This document shows positions 10,469-23,383 of a DNA stretch of 64,000 nucleotides, in pieces (position 1 is the stretch's first letter; each line of letters starts with the position of its first letter). The notes beneath the pieces are model-generated. The model was given only the letters and a program-made list of their open reading frames with translations, was not told where the DNA came from and ran no database searches. Both the position numbers and the translations under genes were made by a program. This DNA comes from Solanum dulcamara (lineage: Eukaryota > Streptophyta > Magnoliopsida > Solanales > Solanaceae), in contig NC_077248.1 of assembly GCF_947179165.1 (NCBI RefSeq), positions 53,553,732-53,617,731 on the forward strand, given 5' to 3'.

Positions 10469-11834
10469 GAAAGGGCCTTTAACAACCACTTAAGACCATA
10501 CGAGCTATAACATGGAATCCGATGTTACTCTCACATCGAGAAGAAAGAGGCTAGTTGCAAAGGTAGACTCCATGAGCCCTTCTTAACATCATGAGCTATA
10601 CGTGAATCCACTAGTTAAGCCATAAGGCAACCTATGGTAGCAATGTATATAGGGACTATATGATGCTACTAGGATTCTCTTGGGTAGCTACTTTGGCTAC
10701 CAGACTAAACCCCACCTAAAAGTCCTATCGGTGCTTAGTCATTATCTTAACGGAATTCATCAGAACATCATCATGATTTGACCATAAGAGTAGTTCATTA
10801 CATGAGTGATTCATAGGAATCCTTGAGTCGGTGAGAAAAGCCTTTCACCTCTTAAACATGAGTTGTGAGAAAACCTTTCACAATTCTTGATATATTGCTT
10901 GAAGCATCATAGAATCATAAATCATTATCATCATGGCTTTTCAAAAAGTATGGCATCCAAAATTCATAATCATAATTTCATAGGTTCAAAATTCATAATT
11001 TGGAATCATAACTCAATGATGGGTCCATGTGAAATAGATTGGAAATCATATAGTATAATGAATTCATGCATGATAATGAAGAATAACATTGACTGAAATC
11101 AAATAAAAAGGACCCATAAAGAAGTGACATGAAACCCTTATAAATTGGTGAAATTGAATTAAATGATTTTAGATCGTTTGGGACCCAATGGATGAATAGA
11201 ATCCATTGGTGAATTCCTACATACCTTGGAAATCAAGGTCCACAACAAGCTCTAGCGATGCATGCATCAAGTTGATTCTTTAGAACCCTAACTTATTTTG
11301 AAGATGAAACCTTAGGAGAACATTCCAGAGAGAGAAATATTGTAATTGAGGATTGGGAAGTGAATGAGGGGAATTCAAATGGTTTGGGTTGTTACAGGTC
11401 TTCTAAAAATAGGCCAAAATGACGTAGCTTGGGGTTTAATTAGTTAGGAAAAGACTAAAGTAACCAAGATAAAAAACTGATGAGTTAATTCGATGCAGTC
11501 GATCAAATTTGCCAAACCCATTTGGTGGTTCACCAAACAGTGCCTTCAATCACCAATTTTGCCAGTCCCTGGGTAAACTTCCTAGTCTATTCGGCACTCT
11601 CCGTTGAGATCGCCTACTGGATCGGCGGTCTATTGAGTTGCCCCTCTTTCTCCGAATAGGCGTTGGTCAAAACCAAAACTTTTAATAACTTTCAGTGGTC
11701 TCCCTTAAGCTAGCCGAACCTGTTGGGCAGTTCACCAAATTATTCAGCGTTTCTCCGAATCATTCGGCGAACTCAGCTCTCCCCTTTTTTTATTTTTTAA
11801 ACTTGTTTCTTTCACTTCTATTTTTCAGCTTACA
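10469..11834 (-). repeat. 3' LTR of element B, truncated
   Basis: It aligns with 17427-18774 (e.g. GGGCCTTTAAC, CATACGAGCTATAACAT and TTGAGTCGGTGAGAAAA). In element orientation it starts TGTAAGCTG at 11834. It contains GC-rich U3 stretches around 11500-11760. I see no gene in it. Confidence 0.87.
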
Positions 11835-11849
11835 ATATCTCCCCCTTGG
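11835..11849 (-). other. Polypurine tract of element B
   Basis: The minus strand reads CCAAGGGGGAGATAT directly before the LTR start. Confidence 0.78.
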
Positions 11850-12052
11850 GAATATTCTTCCTATAATAGAACTCAACTATCATAACATGAAAAGAGGATT
11901 ATCAACCCAACATAAATCATGCGTGCATATGAAAAGATATAGAAGAGACCAAATGTAGGAATTCAGAGGGATAGATCATTAGGAAAGTAGATACCTTGGG
12001 ATAAAACTTAGGGAAAGAGATAAGGATAATATGTCATCATATTGGCTTTGGC

Positions 12053-13270
12053 TTACCACATAGCACCTTCAACATCTTGGTTCCTCCATAGTACTTTAAC
12101 TGATGCAACTTCCTTATTCCTCAACTTTCTCACTTGGCAGTCTAGAAATTGCACTGTAACCTCCTCATAGGATAAACTCTCCTTTACACCTAAACTCTCT
12201 AAAGGTACAATAGACTTAGGATCACCAATAAATTTATTTAACAAAAATAAGAAACACTTGATGTACCGATGCTAATTCCAAAGGCAAATCTAATTTAGAG
12301 GCTACCTTACCAATAAGCCACACTATCTCATAAGGACCAACATATAAGGGACTAATCTTCCCTTTATTACCGAAATGTATCACACCCTTCATGGGTAAAG
12401 TTTTCAAATAAACTCAATCATTAACTTTAAACTCAAGTTCCTTTCTCCTCAAATCGACATACCACTTTTGCCAACTTTGGGCGGTCTTGAATCTTTCTCT
12501 AATGAGTCTTTTCCATAGATTCAAATAGAAATTTGGGTCGTATCATGGCGATCTCACCAGCTTTAGACAATCCAATTAGAGACCTACATCTCCTACAATA
12601 CAAATCTTCAAAAGAAGCTAGTTGGATACCAAAATGGTAGCTATTGTTGTGAGAAAACTCAATTAACATTAAGTGATCATCCTAATTTCCTTTGAATTAA
12701 ACAACACATGCCCTCAATGTATCTTCCAAGGTTTGAATTGTTCCTTCAACTTATCGGTTTGATGGTGAAAAATGATTCTTAGCTTAAATATAGTACCAAG
12801 ACCCTTTTGAAAAGACTTCCAAAATTGAGATGTAAATTGAGCTCCTCGATCTAAACTAATAGACAAAGGAACACCATAAAATTTGACCAATTCACGAACA
12901 TATAGTCTTGTATAATCCTCAGCCGAAATGGAGGTCTTAATGAGAATAAAAGGTGACGACTTAATCATACAATCAATAATTACCCAAAAAAGTCATGTTG
13001 CCTACGTGTAAGAGGTAAACCCATTACAAAGTCCATGTTTAAATCTTCCCACTTCTAAGTAGGAATCTCAATGTCTTGAGCTAAACTCCTAGTTTTGATT
13101 CTCAATGTTCACTTGTTGACAATAGGGACATTTACCCATAAAATCTCCTATATCCTTGTTTATGCCATTCCACCAATATATTTCTCTCAAATCACGATGC
13201 ATCTTGGTGGATGCCTGGTAAATAGAATACCAAGAACTATGAGCTTCTAACAATATCATTTTCCTTAAAC
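12053..13270 (-). pseudogene. pol: Element B integrase, decayed
   Basis: Open pieces are 12714-12968 and 12053-12244. The core piece keeps the second catalytic Asp in SLDRGAQFTSQFW and the Glu in TDKLKEQFK, where the family usually has TDGQAERT. The C-terminal piece carries VRKLRNKEVASVKVLWRN, the chromodomain-like tail seen in A. The HHCC region near 13110-13250 is in another frame. Many stops and frameshifts separate the pieces, so no full protein can be made. Confidence 0.85.
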
Positions 13271-13559
13271 CATCAACATTGGGAACAGAAAAATGACCTT
13301 AATAACGAAGCACACCATATCCTCCTTGGGAGAAAGCCTCAGTGGCTTTTTCAGGAACTTATTTCTTCAACACAACAAAAATTGAGTCATTATCTTGTTT
13401 TGCCTTCACATCCTCCATAAGAGATAATTCCAATCAATTTTAAATGATCACACCACCATCGTTGAAGTCAACCAAATGGATAACAAGACGGGCTAGTCTA
13501 TGAACCTCACAAACTAACTCCTCTTTCTCATCCTCAACATAGGCAAAACTATGCATGGA

Positions 13560-14800
13560 CAATCTACTAAGAGTGTTGGCGACCACATTCACCTTACCCG
13601 GATGGTATAATTAAGTCATATCACATTCTTTTAATAATCCTAGCCACCTTCTTTGCCAAAAAATTAAGTCCTTTTGGTTGAACATATATTACAAACTCTT
13701 ATGGTCAGTGAATACATCGACATGGACACCATATAGGTAGTGTATCTATATCTTCAAGGCAAATACCACAACCACTAACTCCAAGTCATGGTAAGGTGGC
13801 TCTTCTCACACATCTTGAGTTTTCTAGATGCATATGCTATCACTTTACCATTTTACATTAAAACACAACCAAGACCAACCCTTGAAGCATCATAATACAC
13901 AACAAACCCATCAGAACCTTCTAATAGGTCAACATCAGAACCTTTCGATAGGGTTAACATCAGAGCGATAGTAATTTTATCCTTCAACTCTTGAAATTTT
14001 TTCTCACATGCCTCGAACCATTGGAATTTTACCTTATTTTGAGTTAAAGTAGTCAAGGTGATGCTATGGAAGATAAGACTTAAACAAACCATCTATGATA
14101 ACCAACTAAGCCCAAGAAACTTCGAATATCAGAAAGAGACAAAGGTGTAGGCCAATTCTTAACCACTTTCATCTTCTTAGGATCAACCATAATACCATCG
14201 TTGGAGATAATATGAACTAGGAAAGCAACTGATCTTAACCAAAAATCATACTTTCTAAACTTAACAAATAATTGATGGTCTTTGAGTACTTACAACACAA
14301 TCCTAAAATGATCCGCATGTTCTTCTTCACTCTAGGAGTAATTTTTTTTATTAATGAATACAATAACGAACATATATAAATATTACTTGAACAACCTATT
14401 TATCAATTCCATAAAAGATACCAGAGCATTCGTTAGCCTAATAGACATAACTAATAATTCAAAATGACCATACCGAGTTCTGAATATCATCTTTGGAAAA
14501 TCACATTCTCTTACTCCAAGTTGATGATAACCCCATCGAAGATCAATATTTTAGAAGTAACTCTCTCTTTGAAGTTTATTGAACAAGTCATCAATCCTTA
14601 GAATGGGACACCTATTCTTTATGGTGACATTATTTAATTGCCGATAATCAACGCACATCTGAAGAGAACCATCCTTTTTTCTAACAAAGAGAACCAGAGT
14701 AACCCATAGAGAGATACTCGGTTTAATAAAACTCTTATCCAATAAGTCCTTTAACTGATCCATTAATTTCTTATGTTCTACCAGTGCCATTTGATAAGGA
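13560..14800 (-). pseudogene. pol: Element B reverse transcriptase and RNase H, catalytic box lost
   Basis: The RT start is open at 14551-14790 with [18 protein letters not shown]. The active-site box reads VFINKKNYS (14338-14361) where the family has [10 protein letters not shown], so both catalytic Asp are gone. The RT-RNase H border (13853-14092) keeps YYDASRVGLGCVLM. Just before it, a 20 to 30 base segment (13918-13972, AACATCAGAACCTT twice) is duplicated in tandem and repeats the LT(L)-EGSD motif. This domain cannot be functional. Confidence 0.88.
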
Positions 14801-14804
14801 GGAA

Positions 14805-15400
14805 TAGATATAGGTTAGGTATCGGGGAGAATATCGATAATGAAGTCTATTTCCCTTTTGGGAGGGATACCTGGAAGATCATCAGGAAATACTTTTTGAA
14901 ATTCATTAACATCCAAAACTGACTCAAGAGTAGGAGCTTCAGAATCTGTATCCATAACACTGACTAGATGATAGATGCAACCCTTGAAAATCATTTTTTG
15001 AGCATTAAGGCAAGAAAAGAATTGATCCTTAAACATGGAATTACAACCTTTCTATTCTTGGATTGGCTTATTAGGAAACTGAAATTTGACAATACAGGTT
15101 CTACAACATATGGAAGCATAACATGCATGAAGACAATCCGTACCAAGGATAATATCAAAATCAATCATATCAAGCTCTACAATATCATATGGGGTAACTT
15201 TATTAAAAAATGAGGCCAGAAAATATCTATAAACTCTCTTAGGCATAATCAAATCACCAACCAGAGTATACACCAAAAAAGTCTCTCTCAAAATCTTGGG
15301 ACTAACCGCAAATCTCATGGCAAGATTAGGGTAACAAAAGATAGAGTAACACCCAGATCTTATAAAGCATAAACATCAAAGTCGAATACTTTTAACATAT
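14805..15400 (-). pseudogene. pol: Element B protease and linker
   Basis: Two open pieces, 15052-15318 and 14815-15036, read through the region of A's protease. They keep [18 protein letters not shown] and FPDDLPGIPPKREIDF. The active-site region near 15340-15375 reads DLGVTLSF, preceded by an in-frame TAA. The two pieces are separated by a stop at about 15050. Confidence 0.8.
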
Positions 15401-15429
15401 CTGTCATAACATCAGGAGACTTCTCTAAA

Positions 15430-16560
15430 TATTTCCTCGTCCAAAGGGCATACAATTAGGTTTTGCACTGACCGCCACCGGTACCCGTAATAGCACCCTA
15501 CTGAATGAATGACCTCTAGCCTGAGTCTAAGACTGGGGTCGACCACCACCTCTACAATTCTTTACTTAATGACCCATATTTCCATACCTAAAGCATGAAT
15601 TTGAACCTACTAAGCATTCTTATTTATGATTCCTTCCACATATCTTGCATGGAGGAATGACTTGGCTACTCGGAGCTCCTTCTTGAACCTTAGGGTTAGT
15701 CACCCTCTCATTCTTGAACTTTGGAGCTAGTATTTGAAGAATTTTAGGCTGTATACCCTTGGTAAATTAACGACAAACACCATTCTCGGGCCTAGAGTGT
15801 GAAAAGTTACTGCGTCGGATCTTGCCCTCTTAGACTCCCTTGCTCTCTTCCTAAGCTTCTCATCCTCAATTTGTTCAGCATAGGTCATAAGACTCGATAT
15901 ATCCATCTTCTTAATTAACATGGCATTCTTAGACACCTTGGAAACTATATGTGAAACACCCAACACAAATTTACTCATTCGAGCTCTTGAGTCGGATACC
16001 ATGAATGATGTATACTTTGACAATTGGGTGAATTTGAGGGAATACCCCTCACACTCATATTACCTTATTTCAAGTTTATGATTTTTTGGATCTTCACCTA
16101 ACTTAGCTCAAGGAAAATGAAACGGTCAAGAAATACCTCTTTGAACTCAGCCCAAACAATATCATCTACTTCTTTAGCTCGTTCCACCTTCCATTGGTGA
16201 AACCAAATCCTACAACTCCTTTCAATTGATAAAAAGCTAGCTCCTCCATTTCCACCATACTAATCCCCATAATTTCCATAATCTTAGTAATGCTCTCAAC
16301 AAATTCTTGCGGATCTTTCTCCACCATTGACCCATGAAACTCTGGGTAACTCATCCTCATGAATTCACAAACCATTTTCACCATTGTTCTAATATTTGGT
16401 TTCACGGGAATTTCTACCTCTCGGTTGGCTTGAACTGCCACAGCTTGAGTAAGGACTTAGAAAGCGGCCTGAAACTTCACATGAGAGGCTTGCTTATTTA
16501 AAGGGTCATTTGGAGCTTGTTGCTCCTCCTCCTCATTCCTTTATATGGGGGTTCTTCATG
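15430..16560 (-). pseudogene. gag: Element B Gag
   Basis: A likely start is ATG at about 16553-16559 (MKNPHIK), with a frameshift soon after, since RNEEEEQQAPNDPLNKQASH lies in another frame. Open pieces are 16166-16441 (FHGSMVEKDPQEFVESITKI, a capsid-like motif) and 15727-16023 (SKYTSFMVSDSRARMSKFVL and MTYAEQIEDEKLRKRARES). The zinc-knuckle region lies near 15550-15660 in decayed form. The N-terminus resembles element F's Gag more than A's. Confidence 0.82.
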
Positions 16561-16765
16561 GTGGTGTAGTTTTGAAATCTCAAAGAGAAATTGTTAGAAG
16601 GAAAGCCTTAGAGTTTAACTTTATCACACAATAAGATCATAAAAAAGTGCAATTTCCTAAAATACCTCATAGCCTCCTATTCATAGATGTGGCGTGCTTT
16701 ACACCGATGAACAAGATTCTACTTGATGCAGTATGTTAGACTCCCAAAGACACTTTAAACATTGT

Positions 16766-16777
16766 GCTCTGATACAA
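16766..16777 (-). other. Primer-binding site of element B
   Basis: The minus strand reads TTGTATCAGAGC, 11 of 12 matches to the initiator tRNA-Met type site. It is four bases from the LTR start at 16782. Confidence 0.8.
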
Positions 16778-16781
16778 AGTT

Positions 16782-18774
16782 TATCACAACCCAATCTAAG
16801 CCCTAGCCATGACACGTTGATCAGAATCTTGAGGGACCCCAACCCAGCCTCTTAGCATACATCTCCTATATAAATTAACTTAAAACATCAAATCAAGCAT
16901 GAGCAGAAGATAAATCTCAAATGAATAATTTGATAGAAAGAAGATCTCCAAATAACATGACCGAATAGTCAGAACTATAAATCATAATCATCTAAATAAG
17001 CCTCTACTATAAGCTACATGGTGGAATAAGACATGTTCCTAGCTCACCCATTAGATGAAAGAGATTTCATGATAAAAGAATATAAACTCACTCGGTTATA
17101 CCCTAGAGACATGAGGACTCACCAATCAAAAGATGGAAACAAAGTAATTCTAGCCACGCATAGGAGGATGAACATGATCATCGGACCCTATATTATGATA
17201 CAATGTAGGAAAAAGTATATGTTAGAATATGGAATACACTAAGTATGTGGGAACATGCATGAATAATAATAATGGGGCATAAGAAATATGAACGTGGGGA
17301 TGCATGACCAATATATTTGAAGGCATGTGTAAAATTTTAAAACATTTAAATCATTGTTATCATGTGGTCAATGCATCATAAAATTAACGTAAAAAATCAT
17401 ATCATAGCACATACCTTGAGTGGGATAGGGCCTTTAACCAACACTTAATACCATACGAACTATAATATAGAATCTGATGTAACTTCTATATCGAGAAGAG
17501 AAAGGCTAATTTCCAAGGTAGACTCAATGAGAACCTTTCTTAACATCATGAGTTATATGTGGTAACATAGTTAGGGACTATAGGCTGCTAGTAGGATTCC
17601 CTTGGATAGTTAATTTATCTATCAGACTTAACCTTATTTAAAAGTCCTCTAGATTCTTTGTCATTATCCCAATGGAATTCATCAAAACATCATCATAATT
17701 TCATCATAACATAATCATAAGAGTAGCTCATTATAAAAGTGATTCATAGGAATCCTTGAGTCGGTGAGAAAAACCTTTCACCTCTGAAACATGAGTTGTG
17801 AGAAAACCTTTTACAATTCTTAATACATTACTTGAAGCATAATAGAAACATAATTCATTATCATCATAGATTTTCATAAAATATATCACCCAAAATTCAA
17901 AATTATAATTTAATTTATTCAAAATTCACAATTTGAAATCATAATTCAATGCATGGGTCCTTGCGAAATATATTGGAAATCATATATTATAATGAATTCA
18001 AGCATGATAATGAAGAATAACATTTATTGAAATCAAATAAAAAGGACCCGTAAAGAATTGACATGAAACCCTCATAAATTGGGTAAAATTGAATTGAAAT
18101 AATTGAGATTATTTGGCACCAATGGATGAATGGAATCCATTTGTGAATTCCCACATACCTTGGAAATCAAGGCCTATAGAAAGCTCTAGAAATGGCGGCT
18201 TGGACTTGAATCCTTAGAACCTTAACATGTCTTGAATATGAAACACTTGGGAGAATGTTCTAGGGAGAGAAATATTGTAATTGAGAATTGGAGAGTGAAT
18301 GAGAGGAATAAAAAGGGCTTAGGTAGTTATAGGTCTTCTAAAAATTTTCCAAAATGATGTAACTTGGGGTTTAATTGGGTAGGAAAAGACTGAAATAACC
18401 CAGATAAAATAACTAACCAGTCAACTCAATGCTGTAGTACGAGTTCACCAAAATAATTTGATGATTTACCGAACCCATTTGACAATTCGCTATATGGTAC
18501 CTTTCATCATCGATTTAGCCAGTCTCTGGGGTCAATTTCCTTTCCTATTTTGCATTCTCTATTAAGATCATCCATAAGATCGGTGGTCCGGCGTGTTGAC
18601 CATCCTTTGCTAGAATAGGCATTGGTTAGAATCCAAAATTTCTGTAACTTTTGGAGGTCTCCCTTGAGCTCGCTGAACCTATTTGGCTGTTCACCGAATA
18701 ATTCAGCAAATTGAGCTCTTTCCTTCTTTTTTTAAAAACTAGTTTCTTTTCTTTCTATATTTTGAGGTCTTATA
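16782..18774 (-). repeat. 5' LTR of element B
   Basis: The LTR is 1,993 bases. The left end TATCACAACCC is a decayed TGTCATGACCC. The right end TCTTATA corresponds to GCTTACA at 11834. A hairpin of the conserved module lies at 17187-17209 (CCTATATT and AATGTAGG). No gene is visible in it. Confidence 0.87.
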
Positions 18775-18870
18775 AGAGCATTCTTAGGAAAACATCCATT
18801 ATTTTGATCTTTATCATGCGGCCTTGGATTTGTCAACTATTGAGTGTTTGCTTGCTTCATACTTTTTTAG

Positions 18871-20440
18871 ATGACTAGGATGCAGTCATCTATGAGAGGT
18901 TGAGAGCTTCTGCACCAGCAAGAGGGGACGTAGCTAAGGGTTGAGGCTAAGGTCGACATAGAGGTTGAGATAGAGCGCGAGCCACAATACTAGCTAGAGA
19001 TTAGGAGAGGGAACCATCACTAAATCCAGAGATAGAGGTTGAGCATGTTCAATATCATCCGAATGGTGTGGGGATAGCCTAGCCTCCGCCAAGGTTCTTT
19101 TCCACACTAGTGCTTTAGGATAAAATAGTAAGAATTCTTACTTTATGGAGGGTATGTCCCAAGAAAGGACTTTGCATAGCACTTTAGCCGGACCTCAGGC
19201 CAAGGATGAGGATTAGACTCTAACCTAGCCGGGGGTACAAAGTGTTCAAATTCTAAGGTTACAGCCTATTGTTGAGTCTCCTCGCATGGTAGTTCACCTA
19301 GGTCCAGCTTTTTCTCCACTTATGGAACCTAGGCGTGTCATGCCTTCTGAGGAGTAAAAGATGCTAGGATGGTTTATCAAATTGGTTTCTCCTAGATTTT
19401 TAGGCACAACGGGGGTGAGGATGCCCACGATTGTTTGATCAATTTCTTAGAGAGGTTGCAGGACCTCAATTTAGTGGAGTCTAACATAGTTGATTATACC
19501 ACCTTCCAACTAGATGGGTCGCCGAAGTAGTGGGAGGCCTTATCTCCAGTATAGGCTTGTTAGGTTACCTCCAATGAATTGAGCTCAGTTTTCTGAGGCT
19601 TTTTTGGAGAGGTATGTGCCTCACATCTTGAGGGAGAAGTTGAAAGATGAGTTCACAGACATGAATTTGGGATCTTTATAAGTTGTTAAATATGAGGCGC
19701 GATTCTATGAGTTTGCTAGACATGTGGCTATACTTATGCCGATGGAGCATGAGAGGGTGCATTGGTTTTTCAAAGGCCTCTCATTTTCACTTAGGATGAA
19801 ACAGAGTATATAATGGCTTCAAGTTGTTCTTTTCTGCAGAAAGTGCCTGCACGCACTATTAAGGGGATTCATCATGAGGCCTATAGTGGCAGCGACAAGA
19901 TGCCCACCACAGGGTGGTTTTAGAGGGTTTCAGTAGAGGTAGGGAAGTTTAAGGTAGAGTTACCCACAACAGTTTCATCCTACCAGACTGGTTCAGGTAG
20001 CCTTTCAATAATGCCAATTTGCAGGTGTTAGTGGACAATTAGTTCCAGCTTCGATTCAGTTTTCTTAGGGTGCATATGTAGGGTCTTCAGACTGTGGTGG
20101 AAAGTAAGGTTCAACCATTATATCTCAGAGGGATACATTTTGTGGGCTATGTTATTTTTGTTTCTTGATAGTACACTATGCTAACGACTACCCTACGATC
20201 GATCACTATAAGCGACAGGGCCAATTTGGCCAGTAGGGTCAACAGGTTCAGGCCCATAGGGCTCCAGTTCAGTCTACTAGAGGTGGTTCCAAAGGTAGCA
20301 TGGGTGGTCCCACGAATGCTTGAGATGGACCTCAGTCGGGTAACTTAGGTGGTCGAGATGGATGCTACATCTATACTTTTCCAAGGAGACCAGAGAAGGA
20401 GGCTTCAACTATCGGTATCACAGGTACGATATCTATCTCT
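18871..20440 (+). pseudogene. gag: Element D Gag, heavily decayed
   Basis: A candidate start is ATG at 18871. The N-terminal part is rich in Arg-Gly-like codons now broken by stops (18900-18990). The capsid-like part around 19380-19560 reads GGEDAHDCLINFLERLQDLN and VDYTTFQLDGSPK, motifs of plant Ty3/Gypsy Gag. Gln/Gly-rich sequence (20210-20345) leads to the protease. Stops occur throughout and no open frame over 100 codons remains. It is a different family from A, B, C and F. Confidence 0.8.
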
Positions 20441-21033
20441 CATTAGCCTACATATGCTTTATTTGATTTAGGGTCGACCTACTCTATGAGTCTGCATATT
20501 ATGCTACTTATTTGGATGTGTTGTTTGAGCCTTTTTATGAGCCTATAAGTGTATCTACCCCCATAGGTGATTCTTTAGTAGTGCCTCAAGTGTATCAATC
20601 TTGTATTATGGCTATCTTGTGGTATTATACTAGGAAAAAATTGATTTTGTTGGATATGGTAGACTTCAACCTAATTTTAGGCATGGTTTGTCTATCTCTT
20701 CATTATGCGATCTTGGATTGCTTTTCCAAGACTATTACATTGTGTATGCCTAGCATTTCTCTAATTCTATGGACAGTTATTGTTAGCCATATGCCTAGGG
20801 GTGTGATCTTTTTTTTGAGGGATCAAGGATTAGTAGGAAAGGGGTGTCTTATAGATCTTACCTATGTTAGTGAGGCTAGTGCCAACACTCTTTCTCTTTA
20901 TTCAGTTCCGATGGTTAGAGAGTTTCTTTATGTGTTTCCTACTAATCAACTATGCCTTTATCCTAATCATGATATTGATTTTGCCATTGAACTTGAGTTG
21001 GGTATGCAGCCTGTGTCTATCCCACCCTACTAG
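20441..21033 (+). pseudogene. pol: Element D protease and linker
   Basis: A 173-codon open frame (20512-21033) follows the active-site motif ALFDLGSTYS (about 20456-20485), which is an intact D-x-G-S/T signature with Leu at x. The frame continues through DMVDFNLILGM, the region that in relatives holds the ILGMDWL motif, then QLCLYPNHDIDFAIELELG and VSIPPY, which lead into RT. A stop interrupts between the active site and the open frame. This is the longest open frame left in element D. Confidence 0.85.
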
Positions 21034-21740
21034 ATGGCACCAGTCAAGTTTAGGGAGCTTAAGGAGTATCTCCAAGACCTCCTTAGTAAGGGGTTCCTTA
21101 GAGAAACGTGTCTTCTTAGGGTGATCCCATATTGTTCCTGAAGAAGAAGGATGATACTTTGCATATGTGTATTGACTAAAGGCAGCTAAAAAAGGTGACC
21201 ATCAAGAATAAGTATTTGATGCCGCGGATTGATGATTTGCTTGAACAGCTCTAGGGTGCAACAGTGTTCTCTAAGATAGACTTGAGATCAGGCTACCATC
21301 AGTTGAGGATTAGGTCAGTGAACATCCCTAAGACTGCCTTTAAGACTCGATATAGCCATTATTAGTTCTTAATCATGTCTTTTGGGTTGACTAACACTCC
21401 AACAACTTTCATGGACTTGATTAACCATGTGTTTAGGCCTTTCATAGAATACTTTGTGATAGATTTCATCAATGACATTCTAGTCTACTCCAGGGAGCAA
21501 CATGAGTAGTACTTAATGATTGTACTTTAAACCTTGTGAGATCAGTAGTTGTATACCAAATTCACTGTGTGAATTTCAGATTTAGTCTGTGGTATTCTTA
21601 GGGCACATGATGTCTAAGAATGGTATTAGAGTGGATTCGATAAAGGTTAGAGGCTACTACCAGTAGTTTGTAAAGGGGTTTTCTTTAATAGAAGCACCAT
21701 GACTAGATTGATTCAAAAGAATCTCCCTTTCTAATAGTCT
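21034..21740 (+). pseudogene. pol: Element D reverse transcriptase
   Basis: The motifs are spread over frames: MCID with a stop in place of Tyr (about 21165-21185), [16 protein letters not shown] (about 21260-21305) with the catalytic Asp kept, and the box [10 protein letters not shown] (21462-21491), where the first Asp of the usual DD pair is Asn. A frameshift near 21110-21130 separates it from the protease frame. After 21580 the thumb region is shortened. Confidence 0.85.
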
Positions 21741-22020
21741 AATGAGTGTGAGGTGAGCTTTTTGAAGCTAAGGCCTTGTTGACTTCAGCTCTATTTTTTA
21801 CTTTTCCTGTTGAGGGCCATGAGTTAACAGTCTACTAAGATGCTTCTGGTGAGGGCTTGGGTTATGTGTTGATGCAGCAGGATAGAGTTATTTCTTATGC
21901 TTCCAGGCAGCTAAAGCTTCACAAGAAAAACTACCCCACTCATAACTTAGAGTTGGCGGTGGTAGTCCTCACGTTGAAGATTTGCTGCATTATCTTTATG
22001 GAGTCTCTTGTGAGGTATTT
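21741..22020 (+). pseudogene. pol: Element D RNase H, part before the element C insertion
   Basis: Reads [35 protein letters not shown] and ends in the motif before the TDH triad. The first catalytic Asp and the Glu are kept, and a stop replaces the residue before DAS. The domain resumes at 34986. Confidence 0.85.
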
Positions 22021-22328
22021 TGTCATGACCTAAGGCTAGAGCTTACACATGACATGGAGAATGGGACACCCGGAGGTACCTCACCCAAGCCTCTTAGCAT
22101 TCATCAAGAATTTCATTGGTAATGATAAACAAAACAAGCGGAAACCATGAGGGAAATAGGGGTTAAGAGACTTCATGTTAATAAGAGTTAAAACAACATA
22201 ACAACTTTGATTATGTCCAACAATACCTTCTACATTTAGACTTGGCGGGGACTAAGACATGTCCGTATCTCACCCTAAAGATTAAGTCAAAAAAATACAA
22301 ATCTTAATTTAAAAGTCTAAACATAACA

Positions 22329-22432
22329 TAAGCTAGATAAGATAGGAGTGTCATTCTCGAAACATGGGAATTCACCAAAGTAAGCTAGATAATATAGGAG
22401 TGTCATTCCCGAAACATAAGAACTCACCAAAG
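22329..22432 (-). repeat. 52-base tandem duplication in the LTR of element C
   Basis: Copies start at TAAGCTAGAT at 22329 and 22381 and end at CACCAAAG. The 5' LTR has one copy near 32952, so the duplication arose after insertion. Confidence 0.85.
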
Positions 22433-23378
22433 TAGTAGCCTTCAATGCTCAACTTAGCCACGGGGAGAAAAGTGTGGAGCAACGCCGATCCCTACATGGT
22501 GATATCATGTAGGAAAAAGTATGCATTAGTACTTTAAATGTACTAAGTATGTGAGTGTACTATGAAATTAAGAACATAAGAGAGAGAAATGTATAGACAA
22601 TATTCATAAGTGAATGCATACATGAAAAATCATCATAGAAATCCTTAAAACCATTCATTTTTTGGGAAGCGACCTTAACCAACATTTAAGACCGTGTGAG
22701 CTATGACATGGAATAAAACATAACCCCTACATTGGCATGAGGAGACTACTTGTCGGGTAAAACACCGTCAACTTTACATTCATTTTGTTAACTTTGACTT
22801 TAAGGTCTAATTGTTGATCCACTAGCGTAAAATAGCCGACGAGGGCCCCTATGGTGGCACATAGTTAATGTAACATGAGACTTTACTTAAGGACCCTTTC
22901 GGTCGATCCCCCATCTATATGCTACATTCGATGCTTGGTCAAATCCTATATAATAACATTTAAACATCAATATAGCATAAGTATTATGTAACTTTAACAT
23001 TAAAACATCAATCGGTGGAATAGCTCATTAAAACCTTTCATTAGATTCAATGCGAGAATTGTCCTTTCATATTTGAAACATTACTAGGATAAGAAGTCCT
23101 TCATCAATCAATCATTTCATAAAGACTACCATTCATAAGCATTTACTTCATAACATTCATTGGAGTTAAATTTCATTTCAACTTTACTTCATCATAAGAA
23201 ACTAGGTGGGTTCATTTGGTAAAAACCTTTCAATGCCTTTAAAAGATTCTTGCATGCATCAGAGTAATGGAAATGCATAAAATATACCTTCTTAAATAAC
23301 CCACCATATATGTCTTAAAACTCTTTCAAGCCTTCATATAGACACTTTAATAACATCATAACTTCATGAAATAAAGAG

Positions 23379-23383
23379 TTAAT
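23379..23383. repeat. Target-site duplication, left of solo LTR
   Basis: TTAAT here and TTATT at 26981-26985 bracket the solo LTR. The uninterrupted copy in the 5' LTR of C near 33930 reads GAG TTAAT ATTTATC, which fits insertion at TTAAT with one later change. Confidence 0.82.

Larger units (their letters stand above)
10469..18774 (-). mobile_element. Element B: decayed Ty3/Gypsy chromovirus-like element
   Basis: On the minus strand: 5' LTR (16782-18774), PBS, gag, protease, RT, RNase H, integrase, polypurine tract, 3' LTR remainder (10469-11834). Its proteins resemble those of A and F but are more decayed. The first 640 bases or so of the 3' LTR (plus-strand left side) are lost to the family E insertion and the deletion on its left. 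Its right end at 18774 is followed by AGAGC, which I read as the second half of element D's primer-binding site. Confidence 0.88.
18775..22020 (+). mobile_element. Element D, left part (plus-strand Ty3/Gypsy)
   Basis: It begins AGAGCATTCTTAGG directly after B's LTR and holds gag, protease, RT and the first part of RNase H. It stops at 22020 in the RNase H codons GAGGTATTT, and the reading continues at 34986 with ACTGATCAT. Element C therefore inserted here; the flanks TATTT (22016-22020) and TATTG (34981-34985) are the target duplication with one change. The 5' LTR is missing. Confidence 0.88.
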
